Counted from the stretch's first letter, positions 36,656-47,304 are shown. The stretch is 64,000 nucleotides of DNA from Serratia marcescens (GCF_029846115.1 NZ_JARVZZ010000001.1:3038001-3102000), one strand, 5' to 3'. Made by a program: numbers and translations. Notes: generated from the letters alone by a model not told the origin.

Positions 36656-36895
36656 TCATGCCAGCCGCATCACCCAGGCGTCCGACTGCCGGTCGTAGTG
36701 CTGCTTGTACAGCAGCGACTGCTTGCCGTCGAGGATCGCCGGAATACTGGTGTGTTCATCCCAGCCGTCCAGCTGCATGCACAGATCCGGATCGGACTTG
36801 CAGGGAATGCTCAGGGTGCCGGCACGATCGGCGCCGGCGTGAAGATGCGCGTCATCGACCTCGAAGCTGCCAATTTTTACGACGGTTTTGCTCAT
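36656..36895 (-). CDS. yebV: DUF1480 family protein YebV
   Basis: This 79-residue protein matches E. coli YebV closely: 'VKIGSFEVDDAHLH', 'TLSIPCKSDPDLCMQLDGWDEHTSIPA' and the C-terminal 'YDRQSDAWVMRLA'. Its function is unknown. AAGGAG lies just before the ATG. In E. coli yebV directly neighbours rsmF; here six fimbrial genes separate them. Confidence 0.92.
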   Translation of the reverse strand: MSKTVVKIGSFEVDDAHLHAGADRAGTLSIPCKSDPDLCMQLDGWDEHTSIPAILDGKQSLLYKQHYDRQSDAWVMRLA

Positions 36896-37030
36896 GGGAA
36901 CTCCTTGCTCAATGGTGTGGTAGGAGGTTAGACCAGTAAGGTCATCGGTATGAGCATAGCCAAATGAGCAAAAAATGCCACATAAAAATTACATTTTGGA
37001 AACAATTTCCACGGCGACAAAACACAACGC

Positions 37031-37963
37031 CTAGTACTCCACCACAAAACTGAGGTTGTCTTGATAGCTGCCGACCGCCACTTCCGTCTGCGCCGCATTG
37101 ACCGCCGCCTTATACGGGATGCTTTGCGCCAGCCCGGTGCCGGCGCCGCTCTGTTTGTTGGTGCTATCCCAAACGGTCGTCGTATTAGGCAAGTAAATCT
37201 GGTACTGCATGAAATTGCTGGTGCCGCTTTTCATCCGCCGCCACCCGGTGACGGGGTTATTGCCGTTGGTGAAATAGGTGTTGTATCCCTCGGTTTTGGT
37301 GCAGGTCAGGGTGATGCTCTGATTGACAGGATTGAACTGCCCGACCAACGCCATGCTGCCAAAGTTGACGTTGGGGGCGGTGCCGATCAGGCAGTCTTTG
37401 GTGATCGCCACGGTGACAGTGACGGTGCTGGCCTGGTTGACACCGTCCCACCAGATGCACAGCCCGATCAGACCCAGGCCACAGATATGGTAGTTCCAGA
37501 TCAGGTTGATGCTGTCGGTATAGGTGCCTGCGCGCACGTTGGCGCCGGCGGTGGTTTTGATATACAGCGGAAAGTTGACGTTGGAGGAAATCAGGATCAG
37601 CGACAGCAGGTTCAGCGAGCTGTAGTCGATGGTTTGGCCGATGCTGTAGGGATATTGGTAGTTGGCGTCGGGGTAGATCAGGTAAGCGATTTTATCGCCG
37701 GAACCGTCGGTGTTGGCGACCGCCATATTGTTGGTGGTGGAGGCGATCTTGACCGTAACGGTGTTTTGCGTGAGCAAACTGAGCCCGAGGCCGGTGCAGT
37801 TGAGACCGGCAGTGCCCTGGGCGTTAATCTGCCCGTTGTAGACCACGAAAGAGCTGCTCCCCGGTAAGGTGACGGTGCCGTTGGTGGTGGCGCAGTCAGC
37901 GAATGCGCGCTGACAGATCAGCAGCAAGAGGGTTAACAATAAGGCTTTCAATCCCCGAAACAT
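37031..37963 (-). CDS. Csu-type fimbrial tip adhesin (CsuE-like)
   Basis: This 310-residue exported protein has a signal peptide (MFRGLKALLLTLLLLICQRAFA) and two tandem spore-coat-U (SCPU) domains. The second starts near 'TKDCLIGTAPNVNFGSMALVGQFNPVNQSITLTCTK' and ends 'YQDNLSFVVEY'. The two-domain form at the last position of the operon matches CsuE, the tip adhesin of archaic chaperone-usher pili, which binds hydrophobic surfaces by exposed tip loops. It is last in transcription order, 20 bases after the usher. Confidence 0.85.
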   Translation of the reverse strand: MFRGLKALLLTLLLLICQRAFADCATTNGTVTLPGSSSFVVYNGQINAQGTAGLNCTGLGLSLLTQNTVTVKIASTTNNMAVANTDGSGDKIAYLIYPDANYQYPYSIGQTIDYSSLNLLSLILISSNVNFPLYIKTTAGANVRAGTYTDSINLIWNYHICGLGLIGLCIWWDGVNQASTVTVTVAITKDCLIGTAPNVNFGSMALVGQFNPVNQSITLTCTKTEGYNTYFTNGNNPVTGWRRMKSGTSNFMQYQIYLPNTTTVWDSTNKQSGAGTGLAQSIPYKAAVNAAQTEVAVGSYQDNLSFVVEY

Positions 37964-37983
37964 AATGACTCTCCGTCGTTGAA

Positions 37984-40464
37984 TTAGCGGCAGACAACCG
38001 GGCCGACGCGCTGGATGCCCTGAGGCTTAGTCAGGCTGAATTCCGCCTGGCACGGCGGGCCGCCGTCGGCCGGGATCACGCTCAGGCGATTGTGTTGTTG
38101 CACCGGGTCGATATAGGTCATGCCATCCCAACCCACATAGCTCTGTTGATTGCCGCCAACCACCGCCACCTGGCTGCCGTTGGCCAACGGTTTGCCTTGC
38201 TCGTCAACCAGTTCGACGTCGGCGGCGGAGATGGGTTGAATAGGGAACTCAACCAGAAAACCGCTGTGATCGCGAATGGCGACGGTTTTCTCCACCGTCG
38301 GCAGCGCGACGTCGGCGGGCAGGCTGAGCGGATCAATCTGGAATTTCGCATGGTAGTAAGAGGTGACGGTCGGCACCAGCAAATAGCCCTGGGCATCGGT
38401 CTTGCCGATCATCTGGTTCTCATAGCTCACCGGAATGTCGGCGTATCCTTGCGTGGACACCAACGCAAAGGCGTCGTTGATGGTGTTGGTGGCGTACACG
38501 CCGCCGTTCATCGCCACCAGCGAACCGCTGATTTCTCCCCAGTGGTTGGTCTCATCGCGGGTGCCGTATATGCCAGCTCGAGCTTCGAGCCTGCGGGTGC
38601 GCCAGGTCAGATCCGCCTGGCGGTAATCGCCGCCGCTCGGGTTATTGGCGTAGGCCAGATTCCAGCCGAAACCGCCATCGGTCGGCGCGGCGCGGCTGTA
38701 GCTGACGCGTTCGCTCCAGCGGTTGTTGCTGTCGCGCGCGGCACTGAGGCTGGCGGTGCCCCAACTGTCGAACGGAATGGAGAGCTGCAGTTGGGCGCTG
38801 TAACCGCTGCTGCCGATTTCCCGGTTCAGCGAGGCGTACAGGCTGCTGTTGCGCCAAAGCGACACACTGTAGGACAGGTTCACAAGGCGGGTTCGTTGGG
38901 CGATGGCGTCGCGAACGTCAAAATAACCGGCGCCGAGGCTGCCGAGCCGGCCCAGGCTGACGCTGCCGGTTAACTGATCGGTGCGACGGCTCAGACGGTA
39001 GTCGCTTTTATACACGGAAATGTCGCCAAAATCGGCGCTGCGCAGAATGCGTTGCGCGTTGAGGCTGAAACGTTGGTTGCTGTAGGTGTAGCCAAAACTG
39101 CTCTGATCGCCGTGATTGCCGGTGTAGCGATAGACGGGCTGGGGATCCGGCTGTTGCAACGGTCTGCCGGTCAGCGGGTCGTAATAAGTGGGGGATTGTA
39201 TCGGCCGGCCGCCGTTAAACGCCTCGTCGCCCGCCTGGCTGACGCTGTAGGACGCGTTGAGAACCCCCCATTGCCCGACGCGAATGTCGGCGCCGCCGCC
39301 GCCGACTGCCAATTCGGCTGCGCCTTCGGCGCGTCCTTCCAGGGTTAACCAATCAGTGACGCCGTAACGTAAGCTGGCGCTGCCTACCCATTGCCCGTAA
39401 TCGGCAGAATTCAACCCGTAGTTGCGCCGCAGCAAGCCGGTGGAAATGCTGAAATCGCTCATGCCAGTCTGCAGCAGGTTGCTGGCCACGTAGAACGGTA
39501 CCGTGGTGCTGACCTGGCGGCCGAGGGCGTCAGTGGTGACGACGGTGGCCTGACCCGCGCCGTTAATGTAGGGCACGCTGTTGAGGGTGAATGGCCCGGG
39601 ATTGATGTTGGTGGTGCTGTTTTTATAGCTGTTGATGTATAAATCGACGCTACTGGGCAATGCCGCCTGGCCGGAAAACTGCGGCAGCGGGTAGGTGATA
39701 AGATCCGGGCGCACCGCGAAATTGCGCGCCAATTGCAAGCCGCCGATGCGCACGGCGCTGCTCCAGGGGAGCGAGCCGGTGGTAAGGTCACCGGCGATCA
39801 CACTCAGCATCCGCTGGTCATCGTTGAAACGCCAATAGCTGTCGTACCGAATATAGCGGCCGCCATCGTCGTTTGGCCCGCCGTTAAACCCGCTGCGGTA
39901 GATGCCGGTGTTGGCGATGACGCCGAATCCGTCGAACAGCCGCTGCTCGCTCCACGCCGACAGGTAGCCCGGCCGGCCATTGCCGTTGCTTTGGCTGGCA
40001 TAGATGTCGTAGTTGAACAGCAAACCCAGGCTGCTTTGCGCCGGCAAGCGCTGCAACGGTGAATGGGCACCGATGGTTTGCTGCGGCAACCAGTCGTTGG
40101 GCACGTTGATCAGCAACTGCTGGCTCTCGCCGCTGTAGCTGACATCCACCTTCTCCAGCCGATCGACGGCGATTTCTTTCGCCTGTTTATCCGCTACCGG
40201 CAGCCCGGCGTCGAGCAGTTGCTGGGGCGTCATGTAGTAATGGCCGCCGCGGTAGTTGACGGGCACGACGTTGCCGGTTTGGCGCCCGTTGACGACCGGC
40301 TCCAGATACAGCGTGGTGTCCGGCATGCTGACGGCGCGGGGGGGCGGCGGCAGATCGTCGCCGAGCGCAAACGGCAGCCAGCCGCCGGCCGCCATGCTCA
40401 GCATGGCAAACGCCAGCGGCTTAAGGCTCAAGCGCCGCGTCGATAGCCTCCCTGTCGGCTGCAC
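37984..40464 (-). CDS. Csu-type fimbrial usher (CsuD-like)
   Basis: This 826-residue outer-membrane usher has an N-terminal signal-like region (residues 1-35, ending PFALGDD). The N-terminal domain (TTLYLEPVVNGRQTGNVVPVNYRGGHYYM) is followed by a barrel with plug and C-terminal domains. Features such as 'GFGVIANTGIYRSGF' and 'YQADLTWRTRRLEARAG'-like repeats fit the archaic usher group. It threads chaperone-pilin complexes through the outer membrane. It lies 7 bases after the chaperone gene. Confidence 0.9.
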   Translation of the reverse strand: MQPTGRLSTRRLSLKPLAFAMLSMAAGGWLPFALGDDLPPPPRAVSMPDTTLYLEPVVNGRQTGNVVPVNYRGGHYYMTPQQLLDAGLPVADKQAKEIAVDRLEKVDVSYSGESQQLLINVPNDWLPQQTIGAHSPLQRLPAQSSLGLLFNYDIYASQSNGNGRPGYLSAWSEQRLFDGFGVIANTGIYRSGFNGGPNDDGGRYIRYDSYWRFNDDQRMLSVIAGDLTTGSLPWSSAVRIGGLQLARNFAVRPDLITYPLPQFSGQAALPSSVDLYINSYKNSTTNINPGPFTLNSVPYINGAGQATVVTTDALGRQVSTTVPFYVASNLLQTGMSDFSISTGLLRRNYGLNSADYGQWVGSASLRYGVTDWLTLEGRAEGAAELAVGGGGADIRVGQWGVLNASYSVSQAGDEAFNGGRPIQSPTYYDPLTGRPLQQPDPQPVYRYTGNHGDQSSFGYTYSNQRFSLNAQRILRSADFGDISVYKSDYRLSRRTDQLTGSVSLGRLGSLGAGYFDVRDAIAQRTRLVNLSYSVSLWRNSSLYASLNREIGSSGYSAQLQLSIPFDSWGTASLSAARDSNNRWSERVSYSRAAPTDGGFGWNLAYANNPSGGDYRQADLTWRTRRLEARAGIYGTRDETNHWGEISGSLVAMNGGVYATNTINDAFALVSTQGYADIPVSYENQMIGKTDAQGYLLVPTVTSYYHAKFQIDPLSLPADVALPTVEKTVAIRDHSGFLVEFPIQPISAADVELVDEQGKPLANGSQVAVVGGNQQSYVGWDGMTYIDPVQQHNRLSVIPADGGPPCQAEFSLTKPQGIQRVGPVVCR

Positions 40465-40471
40465 CTGGGCC

Positions 40472-41236
40472 TCAATGAGACGGAATGGCTACGGGCTGTT
40501 TGTTGTCATTGACCGTGGCCATCAGCTTGCCGCTGCTGAAACCGCCGGCGGGCGGCAAGGCGAAGCGCATCTGCGAACCGGGCAGCACATATCCCATCAG
40601 GCCGGGATTCAGGCTGCGGCCTTGCAGCGTCACTTTCGAAATACGGGCATGCACTGCGCCTTGATTTCGCACCTCCAGCCAGCGTTCGCTGCTTTGCTGC
40701 TGTAGACGATAGCTGAGCCGGGGTTGGCTGGCGGTCGCGTAATCGCGCGGTTTTTCGCTGTCCTGCTTGGTCCAAATGCCCTTGCCGCTGACGAACAGCG
40801 GCACCGAGTAGCGCATCTGGAATTTCAGCCCCATCTCCGCACCGCCGGGGGCGGCATCCGAGGATTGTTCTTTCACCGGCACTTCATCGACCAAAATGCG
40901 GTAGGCGCGCTCCTGTCCCGCCGGCGGGGCCGACTGTTTGATCAGGCGTATCAGCTGGCGTTTGCCTGGCGCGATCGACGCCACCGGCGGGCTGGCGATC
41001 ACGTCGCTTTGGTTGCTGTAATCGTCTTTGCCGGCGGTTTGCTGCCAACCCAACACGCGAATTTGCATATAGACCGGTTTGCTGTCGCGATTTTCCAGCC
41101 ACAGCGCGGTAGCCTGCTGTTGATCTTCAATCACCGGATCGATTGGCCAGATAAGAATGGAAGCCGCGGCCAGGGCGTGCTGCTGGCTTGCCAGGAGCAA
41201 GGCTGCCGTTAACGGCAGACGGAAGGGTATGCGCAT
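40472..41236 (-). CDS. Csu-type periplasmic pilus chaperone (CsuC-like)
   Basis: This 254-residue FimC/PapD-superfamily chaperone has a signal peptide (residues 1-24, ending HALAA). Domain 1 contains 'ILIWPIDPVIEDQQQATALWLENRDSKPVYMQIRVLGW' and 'SIAPGKRQLIRLIKQ'; domain 2 contains 'RISKVTLQGRSLNPGLMGYVLPGSQMRFALP'. It keeps pilin subunits folded and delivers them to the usher. Order in the operon matches CsuC. Confidence 0.9.
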   Translation of the reverse strand: MRIPFRLPLTAALLLASQQHALAAASILIWPIDPVIEDQQQATALWLENRDSKPVYMQIRVLGWQQTAGKDDYSNQSDVIASPPVASIAPGKRQLIRLIKQSAPPAGQERAYRILVDEVPVKEQSSDAAPGGAEMGLKFQMRYSVPLFVSGKGIWTKQDSEKPRDYATASQPRLSYRLQQQSSERWLEVRNQGAVHARISKVTLQGRSLNPGLMGYVLPGSQMRFALPPAGGFSSGKLMATVNDNKQPVAIPSH

Positions 41237-41260
41237 AACTCAATCCTTATTGCAAAAAAC

Positions 41261-41815
41261 TTAATAAGTGACCGTCAACAAGACCGTATCGCTGTAAACG
41301 CCACTGGTGGGCAGGGTACTGGTCGAAAACAGACGGGCGTAAACCTTGATTTCTTGCGTGCTGCCGGTGGCGGCGACGGTCTGCGCCGCGCCGCCGTTGG
41401 CGCCATCTCCCCAAAGGGTGGCGTAGTTGCTGTCTTGATAAAGTTGATACAGCAGCGTTTCCGATGTGACGGCGTTCTGTAATTTTCTGCCGCCGGCGAT
41501 GGATCCGGTTACATGATTGCCGACGCCGAAGGCCAGCGTAACGCTCAGCCCCGGGTTGCAGCGAAACAGCACCGAACCGGCGCCGCTGCTGGAGACGACG
41601 CTGACTGCGTTGCTCAGCGAGGACAGTTGGCCGAAGTTCAGGGTGCCGAAGGTGGTCACGTCACTGACGCCGCTGCCCAATACGCAGCCTTTTACCACGG
41701 TTGCATTGACGGTGAACGGCTGGCTTTTGGTCAAGTCGTTGACGCCGGTATCGCTTTGGGCCGGGGAAAGCGGCAGGCAGAACAGCAAACCGCAAATTGG
41801 AGCGCGCATCGTCAT
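41261..41815 (-). CDS. SCPU-domain pilin (CsuB-like)
   Basis: This is a 184-residue exported subunit with a short signal peptide (MTMRAPICGLLFCLPLSPAQS) and one SCPU domain (VNATVVKGCVLG ... VYSDTVLLTVTY). The chosen ATG overlaps the stop of the preceding pilin gene (TAATG); a TTG two codons earlier is possible but unlikely. It is the third gene of the operon, the position of csuB, a minor pilin. Confidence 0.82.
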   Translation of the reverse strand: MTMRAPICGLLFCLPLSPAQSDTGVNDLTKSQPFTVNATVVKGCVLGSGVSDVTTFGTLNFGQLSSLSNAVSVVSSSGAGSVLFRCNPGLSVTLAFGVGNHVTGSIAGGRKLQNAVTSETLLYQLYQDSNYATLWGDGANGGAAQTVAATGSTQEIKVYARLFSTSTLPTSGVYSDTVLLTVTY

Positions 41816-42318
41816 TACCAATTGATCGTGACCTGTACCGTATCGGTGTAGCTGCCTGTCGGGGGCGTGGACTGCGCCGGAATCATGCCATAGACCGGCA
41901 GCCAGTTGTCCGAACCGTTGGCGGTTTGTGACACGCCCGTCAGATTATCCCAAATGGTGCTGTGGGCGGCGTTGGTGTACAGGTTGTAATTCACCCGTTG
42001 GCCGGCCGCGCTTTGCAGGTAGCGGGCAGCGGTATTGCCGCTTTGCCCGCCGCCAAGCAGAACGCTGTAGCTGGTGCCGTTGGTGCATTTCACCCGAATG
42101 GCGCCGGCGTTTTGCTGCCCGGCGACGCTGGTTGCGGTGCTGAGAAAATACAGCGTGCCGAAATTCAGCGTGCCGAAGCTGACGTTGCCGCCTGAGCTGC
42201 TGCCGGCTTCACAGGCGCTGAGCAAGGTCGCGCTGACGCCAAGGGTCGCCGTTTTGCTGTCGGCCTGCGCCAACAGGCTGCACGCCCATAATCCGCAGCA
42301 GCAAAGCGCGCGCCGCAC
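41815..42318 (-). CDS. SCPU-domain pilin (CsuA-like)
   Basis: This 167-residue exported subunit begins at GTG (42316-42318), two bases after the previous stop. It has a cysteine-rich signal peptide (RRALCCCGLWACSLLAQA) and one SCPU domain (VSATLLSACEAG ... SYTDTVQVTINW). It takes the second place in the operon like csuA. Low similarity to its pilin neighbours outside the conserved cysteine and C-terminal strand is typical of this group. Confidence 0.82.
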   Translation of the reverse strand: MRRALCCCGLWACSLLAQADSKTATLGVSATLLSACEAGSSSGGNVSFGTLNFGTLYFLSTATSVAGQQNAGAIRVKCTNGTSYSVLLGGGQSGNTAARYLQSAAGQRVNYNLYTNAAHSTIWDNLTGVSQTANGSDNWLPVYGMIPAQSTPPTGSYTDTVQVTINW

Positions 42319-42320
42319 CG

Positions 42321-42860
42321 TTACCAGGTGACCGTCATCGTGACGGTATCGTTATAGGTGTCCGCCGCCGGGGTGGAACCGGCCGCCGGTACGCGGCCAT
42401 ACACGATCAGCGGAACGGCGGCGCCGGTGCCGGTGCCGGTCAGCGCGTTGGCACCACTGCCCCAGGAGGTGGTGCGCGCGGCATCCTGGTAAAGGTTATA
42501 GCTGATGAATGCGCCTGCCGTGCTGGCCATGCGGCGTTGGGTGCCTGAAGTGACGTGGAGCCCGTTGTCCAGCGCCACCGTGTAGTCTGTGCCGGTGGTG
42601 CAGGTCAATGACAGCGTACCGGCCCCCCCTGCGCCGGTGGCGCTGGCGTCGATAATGTTGGCCAGTGAAGAGTAAGTGCCGAAGCTGATGGAGCCGAAGT
42701 CGTTGACGGAACCGCTGCTGTTGCCGCCCCCCACGACGCAACCGGCGCCGATGGTTAGCGTCACGCCTAACGTGCCTTGAATGGTGCCTGCTGCGTTAGC
42801 CGCGCCGTTGGCGCACAGCAGGGTTGCTACCGAGGTCAATGCCATCAGAGTTTTTTTCAT
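42321..42860 (-). CDS. Major Csu-type pilin (CsuA/B-like)
   Basis: This 179-residue exported SCPU pilin has a signal peptide (MKKTLMALTSVATLLCANGAANA) and mature domain 'GTLGVTLTIGAGCVVGGG ... TYNDTVTMTVTW'. The start at 42860 follows AAGGAATATAAG. As first gene it is probably the major shaft subunit. In this pilus class the N-terminal strand of each subunit completes the fold of the next. Confidence 0.88.
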   Translation of the reverse strand: MKKTLMALTSVATLLCANGAANAAGTIQGTLGVTLTIGAGCVVGGGNSSGSVNDFGSISFGTYSSLANIIDASATGAGGAGTLSLTCTTGTDYTVALDNGLHVTSGTQRRMASTAGAFISYNLYQDAARTTSWGSGANALTGTGTGAAVPLIVYGRVPAAGSTPAADTYNDTVTMTVTW

Positions 42861-43134
42861 CTTATATTCCTTGCCGTATGAGAGAAAGCCCGCAAAGACA
42901 CCACCCAGAGGTGGGTTGAACGTATTCATTTAGCTGCACTTTAATTAATAGAATAAGAATCGGGAATTGTCTTGATGAAAGCGAGAAACTTTTTATTCTC
43001 ACCCCACGGCTGACGGGGCTTGTAGGCGAGGTATACCGATAAAGTGAAATGATTAGAATAATAACGAACGGCGATGGGAATATTATTAGCGTTATTTTAT
43101 CGCCGGGGAGCGTCATTCCCCGGCGCGATATTGT
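42861..43134 (-). promoter_or_regulatory. Upstream region of the csu-type operon
   Basis: About 270 AT-rich bases separate the operon from rsmF, in contrast to the GC-rich genes around. The region holds no gene I can support and should contain the operon promoter. I saw no clear operator. Confidence 0.45.
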
Positions 43135-44571
43135 TTACAGGTGGAAGTCCAGCGCGCCATCGCGCACCAGCTCGCGCGGCAGGTTGTTCTTGATGCGGCT
43201 GCCGATGCGCTTGGCGATGCCCAACGGCTGGCCCTGGTAGGTGACGATGCATTCATCGCCGGCCGGCGGCTGCTCCGGGTAGAGATCGCGGCCGTGATAC
43301 CACTCCTGTGCCAGCGTGGCGTCCAGCTCGAAATGCGGTTTGCCGCCGGTGCCGGCCAGCGCGATCGCCGCCTCGTGCTGCCAGCGGAAACCTTTCGGGA
43401 AACGTTCGGCCAGCTTGAGGCCGATACGCGAGAAACGCACTTTACCGAACAGCGGTTCCAGCTCGGCCGGAAACAGCCAAATCTCCTTGTCGCGCTCCCA
43501 CAGCCGGCTGTCATCGCCCCAGGTTAAGCCGGATGCGGCGGCGGCTTGGGCGACCAGCGCCGCCTCTTTGCCCGACAGCGGGCTGAACGGGAACTTCCCG
43601 ACTTTATAGGTCGGCTTCGCCAACGGCGCTACGGCGTGCTGTTTGCGCAGGCGGGCGACGAAAAACCCTTCACTGTCGTAAATCTGTGGGAAGACGTGCA
43701 GAAAGCCTTCGGCGGTCAACGCCTTGTCGGCGCCGGGGAACAGCTCTGCCAGCGGCTCGACGCTGACCGCGTCGCCATAGGTATCCAGCAGCCAATGCAC
43801 CACCTGCTGATTTTCCTGCGCATTGAGCGTGCAGGTGGAATAAACCATCACGCCGCCCGGTGCCAGCGCATGAAACGCGCTGTCGATCAGCTCGCGCTGG
43901 GTGGCGGCGATCTCGGCGACGCTGTCCGGCGACCAGTTGTTCATGGCGTCCGGATCCTTGCGTACCACGCCTTCGCCGGAGCAGGGGGCGTCGAGCAGAA
44001 TGGCGTCGAAGCTCTCCGGCAGCGCGGCGCCGAACACCCGGCCGTCAAAGTGGGTCAGCGCGGTGTTCTTCACGCCACAGCGGCTGATATTGGCGTGCAG
44101 CACTTTCACCCGGCTGGCGGAGTATTCGTTGGCGACGATGCCGCCCTGGTTGCCCATCAACGCGGCGATCTGGGTGGTTTTGGAGCCCGGCGCCGCCGCC
44201 ACGTCCAGCACCCGAGTCGGCGCTGCGTTGCCCGCGAACAGCGCACTGACCGGCAGCATCGAACTGGCCTCCTGAATGTAGAACAGACCGCTCAGGTGTT
44301 CGGCGGCGCTGCCTAATCGCAGCTCTTCATCGTCGCGCTCGATCCAGAACCCTTCCGCGCACCAGGGAATAGGCTCCAGTCGCCAGTCGTAACCCTGCAC
44401 CAGCGCCAGGAAGTCGGCGACGCTGATTTTCAGCGTGTTGACGCGCAGGCTGCGGCGCAGCGGGCGCTGGCAAGCGGCGATAAAATCGTCCATCGCCAGC
44501 TCGGCGGGCATGATGGCGCGGGTGGCGTCAAGGAAAGCGGGGGGCAGAAAAACGGCGGTGGATTTGGCCAC
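43135..44571 (-). CDS. rsmF: 16S rRNA (cytosine-1407-C5) methyltransferase
   Basis: This 478-residue RNA m5C methyltransferase has SAM-binding '[20 protein letters not shown]' and both catalytic cysteine motifs, [10 protein letters not shown] and VYSTCTLN. The sequence follows E. coli RsmF (479 residues) throughout. The start is a GTG at 44571 giving [14 protein letters not shown], which aligns with the E. coli start; in-frame codons further upstream are unlikely. A terminator of letB sits upstream, so rsmF has its own promoter. Confidence 0.95.
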   Translation of the reverse strand: MAKSTAVFLPPAFLDATRAIMPAELAMDDFIAACQRPLRRSLRVNTLKISVADFLALVQGYDWRLEPIPWCAEGFWIERDDEELRLGSAAEHLSGLFYIQEASSMLPVSALFAGNAAPTRVLDVAAAPGSKTTQIAALMGNQGGIVANEYSASRVKVLHANISRCGVKNTALTHFDGRVFGAALPESFDAILLDAPCSGEGVVRKDPDAMNNWSPDSVAEIAATQRELIDSAFHALAPGGVMVYSTCTLNAQENQQVVHWLLDTYGDAVSVEPLAELFPGADKALTAEGFLHVFPQIYDSEGFFVARLRKQHAVAPLAKPTYKVGKFPFSPLSGKEAALVAQAAAASGLTWGDDSRLWERDKEIWLFPAELEPLFGKVRFSRIGLKLAERFPKGFRWQHEAAIALAGTGGKPHFELDATLAQEWYHGRDLYPEQPPAGDECIVTYQGQPLGIAKRIGSRIKNNLPRELVRDGALDFHL

Positions 44572-44626
44572 GGGGCGAACTCTCAGGGTGCAATAAAGAC
44601 AAGGGCGAGAGTTTATCACAAAGCGG

Positions 44627-44658
44627 AAAAAAACAGGGCCCGGCAATGCCGGGCCCTG
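44627..44658 (-). terminator. Terminator after letB (minus strand)
   Basis: A perfect 11-base stem, CAGGGCCCGGC (44634-44644) and GCCGGGCCCTG (44648-44658), is followed on the minus strand by seven Ts (44627-44633). Confidence 0.92.
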
Positions 44659-44673
44659 AGGAAAATGCGAAAT

Positions 44674-47304
44674 TTAATCGCGCGGAATGGCGGTGCCCCA
44701 GGTTTTCCAGTCCTTTGGCTCTTCCGGATTCAGCAGGAAGTGTTTGTTCGGCGTCGCTTTCGGCGCCAGCGGAATGGTCGGCGGCGTGGCGAAGGCGATA
44801 CCGCCGCGGATGAACTGCTGGAAGGTGCCGCTCTTGATCACGCCGCCGGTCAGGCCGAACTGCAGGTTGTACCCCGAAGCCAGCCAGAACACGCTGTTAT
44901 TGCGTACCAGATGCTGATACTTCTTGCTGATGCGCAGCGCGACGTGCACCCGATCGGACATGGCGCCAAGGTAGAAACCGGTGATGGTGCCGACCTCCAC
45001 ACCGCGGAACAGCACCGGCGTGCCGATCTGCAGCGAGCCGGTTTCGGCGGCGTCGAGCACTACGCTCAGGCCGTCGAGATAGCGCGAGTCGGTGATGCTG
45101 GCCTGCTGCAACTCGAAGGTGCGCAGCTCGCGCCCGCGCCCCGGCTCCACGTTGATATAAGGCTGGAGCAGGGTATCGAGGTTGCTGACACCGGCGGCGG
45201 AGATCTCCGGCGAAACGATCGAGAAGCGGCTGCCCAGGCGCGCGAAGGTCTGCACGTATTCCGGATACAGCACCGCTTTGGCCAACACTTCGTTGCGTTC
45301 CGGCGCCAGCTGCAGCGACTCCACCTGACCGACGTCGATGCCGAGGTAGCGCAGCGGCATGCCCGCCGACAGCTTGCTGGCGTCGTAGGTTTTCAGCGTG
45401 ATTTGGCTGCCCACCGCGCGAGCGGCGGTTTCGCTGGCGTACAGCACGCGGTTGGCGCCTTTGTTCAGCGTCACGCCCTGCAGGTTGTCGAAGCTGATGG
45501 CGCCTTTCAGCGCGCGGTTAAGCGGCGAAGCCTGCACCGTCAGCCCGCTGCCGTTGAGCTGCACCTTGGCGCCGCCTTCGGCCCAGAAGATGCTTTCGCG
45601 CGTCAGCAGCTTGCGGTATTCCGGGCTGATGTAGACGTCCACCTCAAACTCGTTGGCTTTCGGCCGGACATTGACGATCTCGCCCACCTGGAATTTGCGG
45701 TACAGCACCACCGAGCCGGCCTGCACGTCCGGCAGGCTGGTGGCGCTGAGGGTCAGGGTGGTGGCCGGGGCATTGCCGACGATGCCTTCCTCGGCTTTTT
45801 CGCTGTTGGCGTACAGCGGGTATTGGCCGCCCGGCTCCCCCTTGCTGCCGGGAATAATGCGCACACCGCCGTCGACCCACTCCTGGGCGCTGGCGCCGAG
45901 CACTTCCATGCCGTCGATGCCCAGCTTGACGTCGAGGCGGCTGTTGACCACGAATTTGCTGTCTTTGTGCAGCAGGCCGCGATATTGGGCGTCGATGGCG
46001 GCGGTGAACACTACGCCGCCGGCGGTCAGGGTGCGGCTCAGGATCTGGCCGACTTTCACGCCGTGCACCACCAGCGGTTGCCCGACGTCGATGCCGTAGC
46101 TTTGCGGCGCATTCAGCGTGACGGTCAGCACGCCCGGCTGTTGTAACAGCGTTTCACTGCTGTCCAGCACGTTGAAGCGCTGCTGCGGCTCGCCTTCGCC
46201 CGGAATCAACTCCAGCGTGGTGCCGGTCAGCAGTTGGCTGAGTTTGGCGTCGTTGAGGCTGATGCGCGGGCTGCGCATCACGATACGGGTGCCGCTGCGC
46301 ATCAGATCGACCACCGAAGGATCGATGGTCAGTTCACCGACCACTTTGCTGTCCTGCTGCAACGTCAGCTTGGTCAGGGTGCCGACCTGCAGCCCCTGGT
46401 ACATCAGCGGCGTGCGGTTTTCACTCAGGCTGTTGCCGCTCGGCAGATCCAGCAGGATATTGACGCCGCGCTGGCTGTGGGCCAGATCGGGGTACAGAGC
46501 ATAGCTCTGATCGCCCTTGGCCTGCTGGCCATCGGCCGGCGAATCGAAGGCGATGGCGCCGTTGACCAGCGCCGCCAGGCTCTCCATCTGAACCGTCGCG
46601 CCGGACAGGCTGAAGTCGCCCTTGAAGCCGGAGACGTTCCAGAAGCGGCTGTTGCTCTTCACCAGGTTGGCGAAGCGGCGATCGATCAGCACGTCGATGG
46701 TCACGCCCTTGTTGCCTTCGCTGATGGTGTAGTCGTACACCTTGCCGACCGGGATTTTACGGTAGTAGACCAGTGAGCCGCTGTTGAGCGAGCCCAGGTC
46801 GTCAGCGTGCAGGTGAATCATCAGTTCGCCAGTGTTCAGGCGGTATTTCGGCTGGGTATCAAGCGCGGTGAAGTGGGTTTGCGCTTTGCCGCTGCCGGGC
46901 ATCATGCCGATATAGTTGCCGCCGACCAGCGCATCGAGCCCGGAGACCCCGGCCAGCGAGGCCTTGGGCGTCACCAGCCAGAACTGGGTGCCTTCGCGCA
47001 GCGAGTCTTCCAGATCGCTTTTGATGCTGGCTTCCACCACGATGCTGCGCAGATCTTTGCTCAGGCTGATCTTCTGCACCGTGCCGACCTCAACGCCCTG
47101 GTAGCGCACCGGCGTGCGGCCGGCGACGATACCCGCCGCCGATTGGAAATCAATGGTGACGGTGGTGCCGCGCTCCTGGAAATTGTTATAGACCAGCCAC
47201 CCGGCGATCAGCAGGGCGATGAACGGCAGTAACCAGAACGGTGAAATGCGGCGCTTGTTCTTGACCCGCGCTTCAGTCGGTGTAGTCGGCGTTTCCTGTT
47301 GCAT
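44674..47304 (-). CDS. letB: Lipid transport protein LetB, seven MCE domains
   Basis: This 876-residue protein has one N-terminal transmembrane helix ([17 protein letters not shown], about 25-42) followed by seven repeated MCE domains (each with a pattern such as [13 protein letters not shown]). It closely matches E. coli LetB (formerly YebT), which forms a periplasm-spanning lipid tunnel with LetA in the inner membrane. The ATG at 47304 overlaps letA by 32 bases, indicating translational coupling; another ATG lies two codons earlier. Confidence 0.95.
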   Translation of the reverse strand: MQQETPTTPTEARVKNKRRISPFWLLPFIALLIAGWLVYNNFQERGTTVTIDFQSAAGIVAGRTPVRYQGVEVGTVQKISLSKDLRSIVVEASIKSDLEDSLREGTQFWLVTPKASLAGVSGLDALVGGNYIGMMPGSGKAQTHFTALDTQPKYRLNTGELMIHLHADDLGSLNSGSLVYYRKIPVGKVYDYTISEGNKGVTIDVLIDRRFANLVKSNSRFWNVSGFKGDFSLSGATVQMESLAALVNGAIAFDSPADGQQAKGDQSYALYPDLAHSQRGVNILLDLPSGNSLSENRTPLMYQGLQVGTLTKLTLQQDSKVVGELTIDPSVVDLMRSGTRIVMRSPRISLNDAKLSQLLTGTTLELIPGEGEPQQRFNVLDSSETLLQQPGVLTVTLNAPQSYGIDVGQPLVVHGVKVGQILSRTLTAGGVVFTAAIDAQYRGLLHKDSKFVVNSRLDVKLGIDGMEVLGASAQEWVDGGVRIIPGSKGEPGGQYPLYANSEKAEEGIVGNAPATTLTLSATSLPDVQAGSVVLYRKFQVGEIVNVRPKANEFEVDVYISPEYRKLLTRESIFWAEGGAKVQLNGSGLTVQASPLNRALKGAISFDNLQGVTLNKGANRVLYASETAARAVGSQITLKTYDASKLSAGMPLRYLGIDVGQVESLQLAPERNEVLAKAVLYPEYVQTFARLGSRFSIVSPEISAAGVSNLDTLLQPYINVEPGRGRELRTFELQQASITDSRYLDGLSVVLDAAETGSLQIGTPVLFRGVEVGTITGFYLGAMSDRVHVALRISKKYQHLVRNNSVFWLASGYNLQFGLTGGVIKSGTFQQFIRGGIAFATPPTIPLAPKATPNKHFLLNPEEPKDWKTWGTAIPRD

